Below, piece by piece: positions 44,189 to 50,752 of a stretch of DNA of 50,752 nt. The stretch comes from an uncultured Alcaligenaceae bacterium. Lineage in GTDB: Bacteria > Pseudomonadota > Gammaproteobacteria > Burkholderiales > Burkholderiaceae_B. Both the position numbers and the translations under genes were made by a program. Position 1 is the stretch's first letter, and each line of letters begins with the position of its first letter. The stretch spans positions 1-50,752 of the forward strand of contig CALKIR010000057.1 of assembly GCA_937995985.1 (NCBI GenBank). Direction: 5' to 3'. Below the pieces are notes generated by a model. The model was not told the DNA's origin. It did no database searches and saw nothing but the letters and a program-made list of their open reading frames with translations.

Positions 44189-46108
44189 ATGGTTCAAATT
44201 ACTTTACCTGATGGTTCTAAACGTTCTTTCGATGGGCCAGTTACTGTTGCTGAGGTAGCGGAATCAATTGGTCCAGGCTTAGCTCGTGCTGCCTTGGCCG
44301 GGCGTATTGTAGATGGTGATAATAAAGAGTTAGTAGATACCAGTTATGTGATTAACGAGGATACAACTCTAGAGATTGTCACAGCAAAAGACAAAGATGG
44401 CCTAGACATATTGCGTCACTCTACTGCGCACTTAATGGCTTATGCAGTCAAGGAGCTGTTTCCTGAGGCTCAAGTTACCATTGGTCCCGTCATTGAGAAT
44501 GGCTTCTATTACGATTTTTCATATAAGCGTCCTTTTACGCCTGAGGACTTAGAGGCTATTGAAAAGAAAATGGTTGAAATCGCGCGCCGCGACGAAAAGG
44601 TATATCGCGAAGAGTGGGATCGTGATGAGGCGATTAAGCTTTTCAAGGAGATGGGCGAGGATTACAAGGCTGAGATCATAGCCTCTATACCAGCTGAGGA
44701 AACAATTACTTTATATCGTGAGGGCGATTTTATTGATTTATGTCGTGGACCTCATGTGCCCTCTACTGGCAAGCTCAAAGTATTTAAGCTCATGAATGTT
44801 GCAGGTGCCTTTTGGCGTGGGGACAGCAACAATGAAATGCTGCAGCGCATTTATGGTACGGCTTGGGCCACCAAAGAAGAGCAGGATGCCTACTTGCATA
44901 TGCTCGAAGAAGCTGAAAAGCGCGATCATCGTCGTTTGGGCAAAGAGCTAAAATTGTTTCATTTCAGCGAGCAAGCGCCAGGACTGGTGTATTGGCATCC
45001 GCGAGGGTGGGTGATATGGCAGCAGGTTGAGCAATATATGCGCCGCTTGTATCAAGAGGGAGGCTACCAAGAGGTTCGCGCCCCACAGATTTTAGACCTT
45101 GACTTATGGAAACAAACCGGTCATTGGGATAATTACGCTGAAAATATGTTTGTGACCGAATCGGAAAAGCGTGTGTATGGTCTCAAGCCGATGAATTGTC
45201 CCGGTCACGTGCAAATCTTTAACCAAGGACTCCATTCTTATAGAGAGCTCCCTATACGGTATGGTGAGTTTGGCTCTTGTCATCGCAATGAGCCTTCTGG
45301 ATCCTTGCACGGTTTATTGCGAGTACGAGGCTTTACTCAAGATGATGGGCATATCTTTTGTACTGAAGATCAGCTGCTTGATGAGTGCAAAGCCTTTACT
45401 CGTCTTTTGCAAAAAGTGTATGCAGAATTTGGTTTTGATGAAATACTCTACAAAATTGCCACGCGACCCGAAAAGAGAATAGGCTCTGAGGAGGTTTGGG
45501 ACAAGGCAGAGCAGGCACTCATAGACAGCCTTAAGGATAGTGGCTGCGCGTTTGAAATTGCTGAAGGCGAGGGAGCCTTTTATGGGCCTAAAATAGAGTA
45601 TACCCTCAAAGATGCCATTGGTAGAGAGTGGCAGTGCGGCACGATACAGGTTGACTTTTCAATGCCAGAGCGCTTAGGTGCTGAATATGTTGATGCCAAT
45701 GATCAGCGACGCACTCCTGTGATGCTGCATCGAGCCATTTTGGGATCGTTTGAGCGTTTCATTGGCATGCTTATTGAGCATTATGCTGGAGCACTGCCTG
45801 TCTGGTTGTCACCAGAGCATGCGGTAGTATGCTGCATTTCAGAAAGTTCTGCGGAATATGCCCAAAGTGTTGCTGATTCTCTACGGGCGCGCGGCTTTAG
45901 AGTGATTAGTGATTTGCGTGGTGAAAAGATCACTCGTAAAATCCGTGAACATAGTATGCAGAAACTCCCCTATATACTTGTGGTGGGAGACAAGGAAAAA
46001 GACGCCGGCACTGTTGCCGTGCGCGCACGTGGTGGGCGAGATTTAGGGGTAATGCCAGTAGATCAATTTGCCCAACACCTGCAAAATGATATTGATCAGC
46101 GTAAATAG
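44189..46108 (+). CDS. thrS: threonyl-tRNA synthetase
   Basis: Charges tRNA-Thr and edits mischarged Ser. The 639-residue length is standard. An N-terminal TGS domain (about 1-60), then the editing domain with HSTAHLMAYAVKELFP and CRGPHVPSTG, then the class II catalytic core. Its zinc ligands are Cys337 (MNCPGH), His388 (DDGH) and a His in MLHRAILGS. The anticodon-binding domain ends the protein. A terminator-like hairpin lies 17 bases before the ATG, so transcription into thrS is probably attenuated. infC follows after 46 bases. Confidence 0.97.
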   Translation: MVQITLPDGSKRSFDGPVTVAEVAESIGPGLARAALAGRIVDGDNKELVDTSYVINEDTTLEIVTAKDKDGLDILRHSTAHLMAYAVKELFPEAQVTIGPVIENGFYYDFSYKRPFTPEDLEAIEKKMVEIARRDEKVYREEWDRDEAIKLFKEMGEDYKAEIIASIPAEETITLYREGDFIDLCRGPHVPSTGKLKVFKLMNVAGAFWRGDSNNEMLQRIYGTAWATKEEQDAYLHMLEEAEKRDHRRLGKELKLFHFSEQAPGLVYWHPRGWVIWQQVEQYMRRLYQEGGYQEVRAPQILDLDLWKQTGHWDNYAENMFVTESEKRVYGLKPMNCPGHVQIFNQGLHSYRELPIRYGEFGSCHRNEPSGSLHGLLRVRGFTQDDGHIFCTEDQLLDECKAFTRLLQKVYAEFGFDEILYKIATRPEKRIGSEEVWDKAEQALIDSLKDSGCAFEIAEGEGAFYGPKIEYTLKDAIGREWQCGTIQVDFSMPERLGAEYVDANDQRRTPVMLHRAILGSFERFIGMLIEHYAGALPVWLSPEHAVVCCISESSAEYAQSVADSLRARGFRVISDLRGEKITRKIREHSMQKLPYILVVGDKEKDAGTVAVRARGGRDLGVMPVDQFAQHLQNDIDQRK

Positions 46109-46154
46109 TTGCTGACTTTATCGTATTCAATCAACTAACTTAGGAGTTCTAGAC

Positions 46155-46673
46155 ATCGCAACTGAAAAAAAACATCGCATTAATGGGGAAATTCGTGCCC
46201 AAGAGGTTCGTCTCATTGATGTAGACGGCGAACAGATTGGTATTCGAAGCTTGGACGAGGCATTGGCCTTGGCCCAAGAGCACGATATTGATCTCGTAGA
46301 GATTGCACCACAGGCCAAACCGCCAGTTTGCCGCTTGATGGATTACGGCAAGTTCCGTTATCAAGAGCAAAAGCGTCTTCAGGAGGCGCGGGCAAGGCAA
46401 AAAGTTGTTCAGGTCAAAGAGGTTAAATTCCGACCTGCAACAGATGAGGGGGACTTTAATGTAAAATTGCGTAATGTACGTCGCTTTATTGGTGATGGTG
46501 ACAAGGTTAAAGTCTCTCTGCGGTTTAGAGGGCGTGAGATGGCGCATCAAGAGCTCGGTATGCGGGTACTTGAACGTGTTCGCGATGAGGTCGAGGAGAT
46601 CGCACAGGTTGAATCGATGCCCAAATTAGAAGGGCGGCAGATGGTAATGGTGCTCGCCCCAAGAACAAAATAA
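46155..46673 (+). CDS. infC: translation initiation factor IF-3, AUC start
   Basis: IF-3 binds 30S, keeps the subunits apart and checks the initiator tRNA. The frame is open from an AUC at 46155, eight bases after AGGAG. Translation from there gives the family N-terminus (ATEKKHRINGEIRAQEVRLI), 172 residues. IF-3 discriminates against non-AUG starts, so this codon is the basis of autoregulation (AUU in E. coli infC). An internal TTG 32 codons later would remove the conserved INGEIRA segment. The C-terminal half holds VKEVKFRPATDEGDF. rpmI and rplT do not follow; a terminator and gshB do. Confidence 0.95.
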   Translation: MATEKKHRINGEIRAQEVRLIDVDGEQIGIRSLDEALALAQEHDIDLVEIAPQAKPPVCRLMDYGKFRYQEQKRLQEARARQKVVQVKEVKFRPATDEGDFNVKLRNVRRFIGDGDKVKVSLRFRGREMAHQELGMRVLERVRDEVEEIAQVESMPKLEGRQMVMVLAPRTK

Positions 46674-46687
46674 TATTGACTGTTTTG

Positions 46688-46715
46688 GCCCCACCCTAGA
46701 TTGCTAGGGTGGGGC
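46688..46715 (+). terminator. terminator after infC
   Basis: GCCCCACCCTAG pairs perfectly with CTAGGGTGGGGC (12 bp, 4-base ATTG loop), followed by TAATTTTA. It separates infC from gshB. Confidence 0.85.
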
Positions 46716-46732
46716 TAATTTTAGGAAGCTCT

Positions 46733-47698
46733 ATGCATATATTGTTCATCGTTGACCCATTGGAAGATCTCGCTGCCTATAAAGATACTTCGGTATCCAT
46801 GATGCGTGCCTTAATTGCTCGTGGGCATCAGATCAGCGCATGTCAGAGGGCAGATTTATTTGTACGTGATGGGCAGGTACGCACACACAGCCAGATGGTG
46901 CACATTCCGCAGGATGCTGATCTGCACGGCAAGCAATGGTGGCACATCACACAAGAGCGATCAGAGCAGGCGTTGAGTGAATTTAGCGCGGTCATAATGC
47001 GCACCGATCCTCCTTTTGATCTCGAATATATGTATGCCACGCACTTGCTTGATCGTGCACAGGCCCAAGGGGCTCAGGTATTTAATCGCGGCAGTGCCAT
47101 TCGTAATCATCCGGAAAAGCTGTCTATACTTGAGTTTCCTCAGTTTACCGCACCCACTCTGGTGAGCAGCCGTATAGAGCATTTGCAGCGCTTTTACGAA
47201 GAACACAATGATGTGGTGATCAAGCCCTTAGATGGCATGGGAGGGGAGCGGGTATTTCGGATTCGTCCGAATGAGGTTAATAGGAACGTAATTTTTGAAA
47301 CCCTTACGCGGCATGAAACTGAAACGGTCATGATCCAGCGCTACTTGCCTGCTATTGAGCAAGGAGATAAGCGGGTTTTGATCATTAATGGCAAGGTGGT
47401 GCCTTATAGTCTGGCGCGAATCCCCCTTGCTGGTGAAACACGTGGTAATTTAGCAGCAGGTGGACGCGGAGTGGCCCAGCCTTTAACAGACAGTGATCGT
47501 GCCATTGCTGAAACGCTGGCTCCTATACTGTCTGCGCGCGGCCTATTTTTGGTTGGTTTGGACATTATTGGTGATAAGTTAACCGAGATAAATGTCACAA
47601 GCCCTACGTGTTTTGTGGAAATTGCTGAACAAACAGATTTCCATGTTCCCAATTTCTTTGCAGAGGAATTAGAACGAGTTGTCTCAAAGCAAGGTTAG
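46733..47698 (+). CDS. gshB: glutathione synthetase
   Basis: ATP-grasp ligase joining gamma-glutamylcysteine and glycine in the last step of glutathione synthesis. The start ATG 46733 follows AGGAAG and gives 321 residues beginning MHILFIVDPLEDL. The ATP-grasp loop contains VVIKPLDGMGGERVFRI, and ANINVTSPTCFVEI-like residues lie near the end (EINVTSPTC). The glycine substrate is notable beside the glycine riboswitch elsewhere in the window, but no direct link is seen. The PTS genes follow at once. Confidence 0.96.
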   Translation: MHILFIVDPLEDLAAYKDTSVSMMRALIARGHQISACQRADLFVRDGQVRTHSQMVHIPQDADLHGKQWWHITQERSEQALSEFSAVIMRTDPPFDLEYMYATHLLDRAQAQGAQVFNRGSAIRNHPEKLSILEFPQFTAPTLVSSRIEHLQRFYEEHNDVVIKPLDGMGGERVFRIRPNEVNRNVIFETLTRHETETVMIQRYLPAIEQGDKRVLIINGKVVPYSLARIPLAGETRGNLAAGGRGVAQPLTDSDRAIAETLAPILSARGLFLVGLDIIGDKLTEINVTSPTCFVEIAEQTDFHVPNFFAEELERVVSKQG

Positions 47699-48098
47699 CC
47701 CCAGCTTGGTGCTTATTATGCACACGCCCATGGCCGCAGCATTAAAACAGTGCGCGGCCCATGTGCTCGGCAATCAGATGGCCAATGAGCGGTTGCTTTG
47801 TTTTGATATTGATGCAGATGTAGAGGTAGAGCTCGAAATACAGCGACTGTATGACATCATTGGCGCACACTGTGCAGAGCAAATCATTTTGTTAAATGAT
47901 TTGTATGGGGCAACGCCTTATAGGATTGCGCAGCATGTGCATCAGCGTTTGCGTGAGCAAAACAGACAAACCTATTTGGTTACTGGGTTAAGTTTGCCTA
48001 TGTTGCTTAAGGCGATGACTGATATACCAACTAATGGTTTGGCTGCTTATGCACAGCGCATTGCCAGCACCGCTGATAGGGCCGCTATCATAGAATAA
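47679..48098 (+). CDS. PTS mannose-type EIIA component
   Basis: A 139-residue protein of the EIIA-Man fold. The phosphoryl-accepting His is in LVLIMHTPMA. The LLNDLYGATPYRIAQHV and VTGLSLPMLLKAM segments match the family. The start is uncertain. TTG 47679 gives the whole domain and overlaps the gshB end by 20 bases. TTG 47706 or GTG 47709 is possible, while ATG 47718 would remove the first strand. Together with HPr and EI this makes a PTS relay with no permease nearby, so a regulatory PTS is likely. Confidence 0.85.
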   Translation: MSQSKVSPSLVLIMHTPMAAALKQCAAHVLGNQMANERLLCFDIDADVEVELEIQRLYDIIGAHCAEQIILLNDLYGATPYRIAQHVHQRLREQNRQTYLVTGLSLPMLLKAMTDIPTNGLAAYAQRIASTADRAAIIE

Positions 48099-48123
48099 CT
48101 TAATTAGAGAATAGTACTTATTT

Positions 48124-48393
48124 ATGGCCTCAATTAATCTTGTTATTACAAATAAACTTGGTTTGCACGCTCGTGCAGCGGCTAAGCTAACTCAGTTGGC
48201 TGCCCAGTTTAAGAGTGATATTTTTATTGCTCGAGATGATCAAAAGGTTAATGCAAAGAGCATAATGGGTGTGATGATGCTGGCTGCGGGTTTAGGGGTG
48301 GAGGTCACCATAGAGGCGCATGGGGACGACGAACAAGAGGCCCTACAAGCCATCCAAGCTCTTTTTGAAAATAAATTTGGTGAAGAACAATAA
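48124..48393 (+). CDS. ptsH: phosphocarrier protein HPr
   Basis: Relays phosphate from EI to EIIA components. The 89-residue protein has the active His15 in GLHARAAAK and Ser46 in NAKSIMGVM, the regulatory site in organisms with HPr kinase. It lies between the EIIA and EI genes. EI follows 15 bases later. Confidence 0.97.
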   Translation: MASINLVITNKLGLHARAAAKLTQLAAQFKSDIFIARDDQKVNAKSIMGVMMLAAGLGVEVTIEAHGDDEQEALQAIQALFENKFGEEQ

Positions 48394-48408
48394 ATAGAAC
48401 AGAGACTT

Positions 48409-50226
48409 ATGAGTACTCCCCCTTTAGGCCCACAAGAGTTTTTTGAGCACACTGATGCCGCAGCAATGTTTACCGTGCACGGGGTAGGGGTTGTAAATGG
48501 CGTGGCCATTGGTCGTGCTGTGGTGATGGGGACAACTGCTCTTGAGGCGCCCCATTATTACATAGATGCTGCCGATGCAGATGCTGAGGTAGCACGCTTA
48601 AAGCGTGCCGTCGCTGCAGTTCAGGCTGATTTGGATACGCAAATCAAGCATTTGCCTGCTGATGCGCCGCGCGAATTAGGTCCTTTGTTGACGGTGCATC
48701 GGTTGCTCCTAGATGATCCGATGCTAATTGAACATGCTCAAAATTTAATTAGAACACGTCGCTATAACGCTGAGTGGGCGATTACTACGCAGGGTCAGCA
48801 GCTCATTGAGCAGTTTAATAATATGGTTGATCCTTATTTGCGCGAGCGACAAGCTGATGTTCGACAAGTCATTGAGCGTGTCCTGCTGGTACTGACAGGC
48901 AACGGTTTGGGCTTACAGCAAGACTGGCCCGATTTAAAAGACGATCATGATTTGATTGTAATTGCTCGTGATATCGCGCCAGGGGATATGCTGCGTTTAC
49001 GTCAATCAAAATTTGCTGCCTTTGTAACGGATCTCGGTGGAGCCACCTCGCATACCGCAATTATTGCACGCAGCATGGGGATTCCGGCCGTAGTTGGGGT
49101 AGGCAACTTACGGCGTGCGGTCCAAGACGGTGATGTGGTTGTGGTGGATGCTCAGGCAGGCGTGGTAATTATTAACCCAGCTGCCCATGTTTTAGAGGAA
49201 TATGTTCAAAAACAAGCGAATTATATTCAGCTTCGTCAGCGCCTCGAGGAGTTAAGAGATGCTCCGGCAGAGACTTTGGATGGCATAAAAATTACTCTGG
49301 AAACAAATATTGAGCTACCCGAAGAGGCCAAAATGGCCTATGAGGCAGGAGCTGATGGGATTGGATTGTTTCGCAGTGAGTTTTTGTTTTTGGGACGGGC
49401 TACCTTGCCTACTGAGGAAGAACAGTATCAGGCCTATGCTCAAGCAATAGAGGCCATGCATGGCAAACCCGTTACTATTCGGACCTTAGATATTGGTGCC
49501 GACAAAACCCTAGATGCCGATCAAGCTGTTGCCACCAACCCTGCTCTTGGTTTGCGGGCAATACGGTACTGTTTGGCGCATCCCGAGTTATTTCACACCC
49601 AGCTTCGAGCCTTATTACGTGCTGCCCAGCACGGGCCCTTGCGCATTTTATTGCCTATGGTGACCAGCATGGCTGAGATAGAGGCCACTAAGAATGCCTT
49701 GCAGCGCGCTAAGGACTCTTTGCTTGCAGAGGGCTTCTCCTTAGAGCGTGATGTGCAGTTAGGGGCGATGGTTGAGGTGCCTGCCATTGCAATTGCTTTG
49801 GAGCCTTTTGCTGAGGCCCTGGATTTTTTATCTATTGGTACCAATGATTTAATTCAGTATGTATTAGCTGTGGACCGCATAGATAGTGATGTGGCGCACT
49901 TATATGATCCATTACATCCTGCTGTCATGCGATTGTTGGCACAAATTATCAATGTGGCGGATAGGTACAACACCCCAATATCTATGTGTGGTGAATTAGC
50001 TGGTCAAGAAGAGTTGACTCCTGTATTGTTAGGTTTAGGGCTAACAAGTTTTTCAGTATCCATTAATCAATTACTAACTATAAAAAATAAGGTTATTCAT
50101 TCACATAGCAATGACTTGCGCCGGCGCGTGGCTACTGCGATTAATCGTGCACAGCCCATTGATTTGGATCGTTTGAGTGAGGGACAGTTATACCGCCATT
50201 CAGCTTTGAAAGGGAAAGGCTGCTAA
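48409..50226 (+). CDS. ptsI: phosphoenolpyruvate-protein phosphotransferase (PTS enzyme I)
   Basis: Autophosphorylates from PEP and hands the phosphate to HPr. The 605 residues hold the active His215 in GGATSHTAIIARS and the catalytic Cys in SMCGELAGQ. The PEP-binding TIM barrel has VTIRTLDIGADK. The start ATG 48409 adds about 20 residues upstream of the usual HGVGVVNGVAIG strand; ATG 48466 is a possible alternative. It ends the PTS cluster. Confidence 0.96.
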   Translation: MSTPPLGPQEFFEHTDAAAMFTVHGVGVVNGVAIGRAVVMGTTALEAPHYYIDAADADAEVARLKRAVAAVQADLDTQIKHLPADAPRELGPLLTVHRLLLDDPMLIEHAQNLIRTRRYNAEWAITTQGQQLIEQFNNMVDPYLRERQADVRQVIERVLLVLTGNGLGLQQDWPDLKDDHDLIVIARDIAPGDMLRLRQSKFAAFVTDLGGATSHTAIIARSMGIPAVVGVGNLRRAVQDGDVVVVDAQAGVVIINPAAHVLEEYVQKQANYIQLRQRLEELRDAPAETLDGIKITLETNIELPEEAKMAYEAGADGIGLFRSEFLFLGRATLPTEEEQYQAYAQAIEAMHGKPVTIRTLDIGADKTLDADQAVATNPALGLRAIRYCLAHPELFHTQLRALLRAAQHGPLRILLPMVTSMAEIEATKNALQRAKDSLLAEGFSLERDVQLGAMVEVPAIAIALEPFAEALDFLSIGTNDLIQYVLAVDRIDSDVAHLYDPLHPAVMRLLAQIINVADRYNTPISMCGELAGQEELTPVLLGLGLTSFSVSINQLLTIKNKVIHSHSNDLRRRVATAINRAQPIDLDRLSEGQLYRHSALKGKGC

Positions 50227-50448
50227 AGCTTTAAATGGTTGTTTTTTTTAAAATTGAAATTAGGACTTACACTGATTAACAGTTTTCAATTTAAGCTCCC
50301 TATAGAATATAGTTCAGCAGTTGTATGTGCTGTGCCTTGCTATTGTTTTTTTAGATAGAGTCACCATATATAAAAAGACCAATACTATTCCACCACAGCG
50401 TCATTGAGCTTGTTTTTGCTAATTTAATTATTTTCATAAAGGAATGTT
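50227..50448. other. intergenic region, no gene seen
   Basis: These 222 AT-rich bases separate ptsI from the lipoprotein gene. A T-rich run follows ptsI, but I cannot find a clear hairpin. The promoter of the lipoprotein should lie in the second half. Confidence 0.5.
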
Positions 50449-50752
50449 ATGAAATTGAATCGCCTATATTTATCTATTTTGGCCGCTGTTACCTCGGTTG
50501 CAGTATTATCCGCTTGCTCTGATGATAAAAAAGAAGCTGCACCTGCTGCACCCGCTGCAAGCAGCCAAAAACAAACTGCCCCTGTAGCCAAAGACGCTAA
50601 AGAAAAAGCCGCAGAGGCTGCAGACCAAGCCAAAGAAAAGGCTGAGGACGTCAAAGACAAGGCAAAAGAAGTAGCCGAGGATGCAAAGGAAAAGTCTGCA
50701 GAGGCTAAGGAAAAAATCGATGAAAAAGCTAAGGAAACTCAGGATAAAGCTG
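50449..50752 (+). CDS. lipoprotein with Ala/Lys/Glu repeats (LEA-like), partial
   Basis: Begins at ATG 50449 behind AAAGGA and runs off the window. The signal peptide MKLNRLYLSILAAVTSVAVL is followed by the lipobox LSAC and an Asp pair (SDD). After a Pro/Ala linker comes a charged helical repeat made of AKEKAAEA- and AKEKAED-like units of about 11 residues, like LEA or apolipoprotein-type amphipathic helices. It is a surface or periplasmic lipoprotein that may protect membranes or proteins under stress; this role is inference. The end is not visible. Confidence 0.8.
   Translation, partial: MKLNRLYLSILAAVTSVAVLSACSDDKKEAAPAAPAASSQKQTAPVAKDAKEKAAEAADQAKEKAEDVKDKAKEVAEDAKEKSAEAKEKIDEKAKETQDKA

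Noticed and set aside
46251..46673. infC starting at the internal TTG 46251
   Set aside because: It would delete the conserved INGEIRAQEVRL segment; the frame is open to an AUC behind AGGAG.
50424..50660. 78-codon minus-strand ORF at the window end
   Set aside because: It is the mirror of the Ala/Lys/Glu-rich lipoprotein, which has a signal peptide, lipobox and ribosome-binding site.
1..50752. CRISPR arrays, insertion sequences or prophage genes
   Set aside because: No repeat arrays, transposases, integrases or phage structural genes were seen.

Overview
The window looks like a piece of a betaproteobacterial chromosome, most likely an Alcaligenaceae-type Burkholderiales with moderate GC. 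This rests on the gene order tRNA-Leu - tig - clpP - clpX - lon, an 84-residue infA, the gshB - EIIA(Man) - HPr - EI cluster, an RpfE-like gene next to recJ, and an infC with a non-AUG start. The genus is not proven. Almost everything is housekeeping DNA. I see no insertion sequence, prophage or CRISPR array.

Layout. 1-6.2 kb: partial tRNA-Leu(UAG), then the protein quality-control block tig, clpP, clpX and lon, with a heat-shock-like (sigma32) promoter before lon. 6.2-9.2 kb: lexA and uvrB, divergent, with a perfect LexA box in front of lexA. 9.2-12.1 kb: a short iron-sulfur operon, iscR - iscS - IscU-like - iscA, behind an IscR-type operator. The scaffold homologue has lost all three cluster-ligating cysteines, and no hscBA or fdx follows. 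12.1-16 kb (minus strand): infA, then prfB with its programmed +1 frameshift, a short-chain dehydrogenase and lysS. 16-20 kb: an EamA transporter, recJ and an RpfE-like gene. 19.9-28 kb: lolC/E, lolD, tatD, comEC, an alpha/beta hydrolase, a PHP phosphoesterase and greB. 28-35.5 kb: purL, guaB and guaA (purine synthesis).

35.5-42.5 kb is the most accessory-looking part. It holds a 41-codon membrane ORF, a DASS-family transporter, a TPR protein and a dadA-like oxidase behind a tandem glycine riboswitch. Facing away from dadA is cstA - cory-CC-star - ArsA/GET3-like ATPase, followed by a convergent 29-codon membrane ORF. 42.8-50.7 kb: nagB, tRNA-Val(GAC), thrS, infC, gshB, a PTS phosphorelay (EIIA-Man, HPr, EI) and the start of a lipoprotein with LEA-like repeats.

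The best regulatory discoveries are two leaders. The first is the glycine riboswitch before dadA, whose aptamer II P1 strand is shared with a terminator, which predicts that glycine turns the gene ON. The second precedes thrS. It has an extended -10 promoter, a 15-codon ORF with four Thr codons among six, mutually exclusive stems and a terminator just before the thrS start, so it reads as a threonine attenuator. The best protein-level observations are the ligand-less IscU paralogue and the cstA - cory-CC-star - ATPase cassette.
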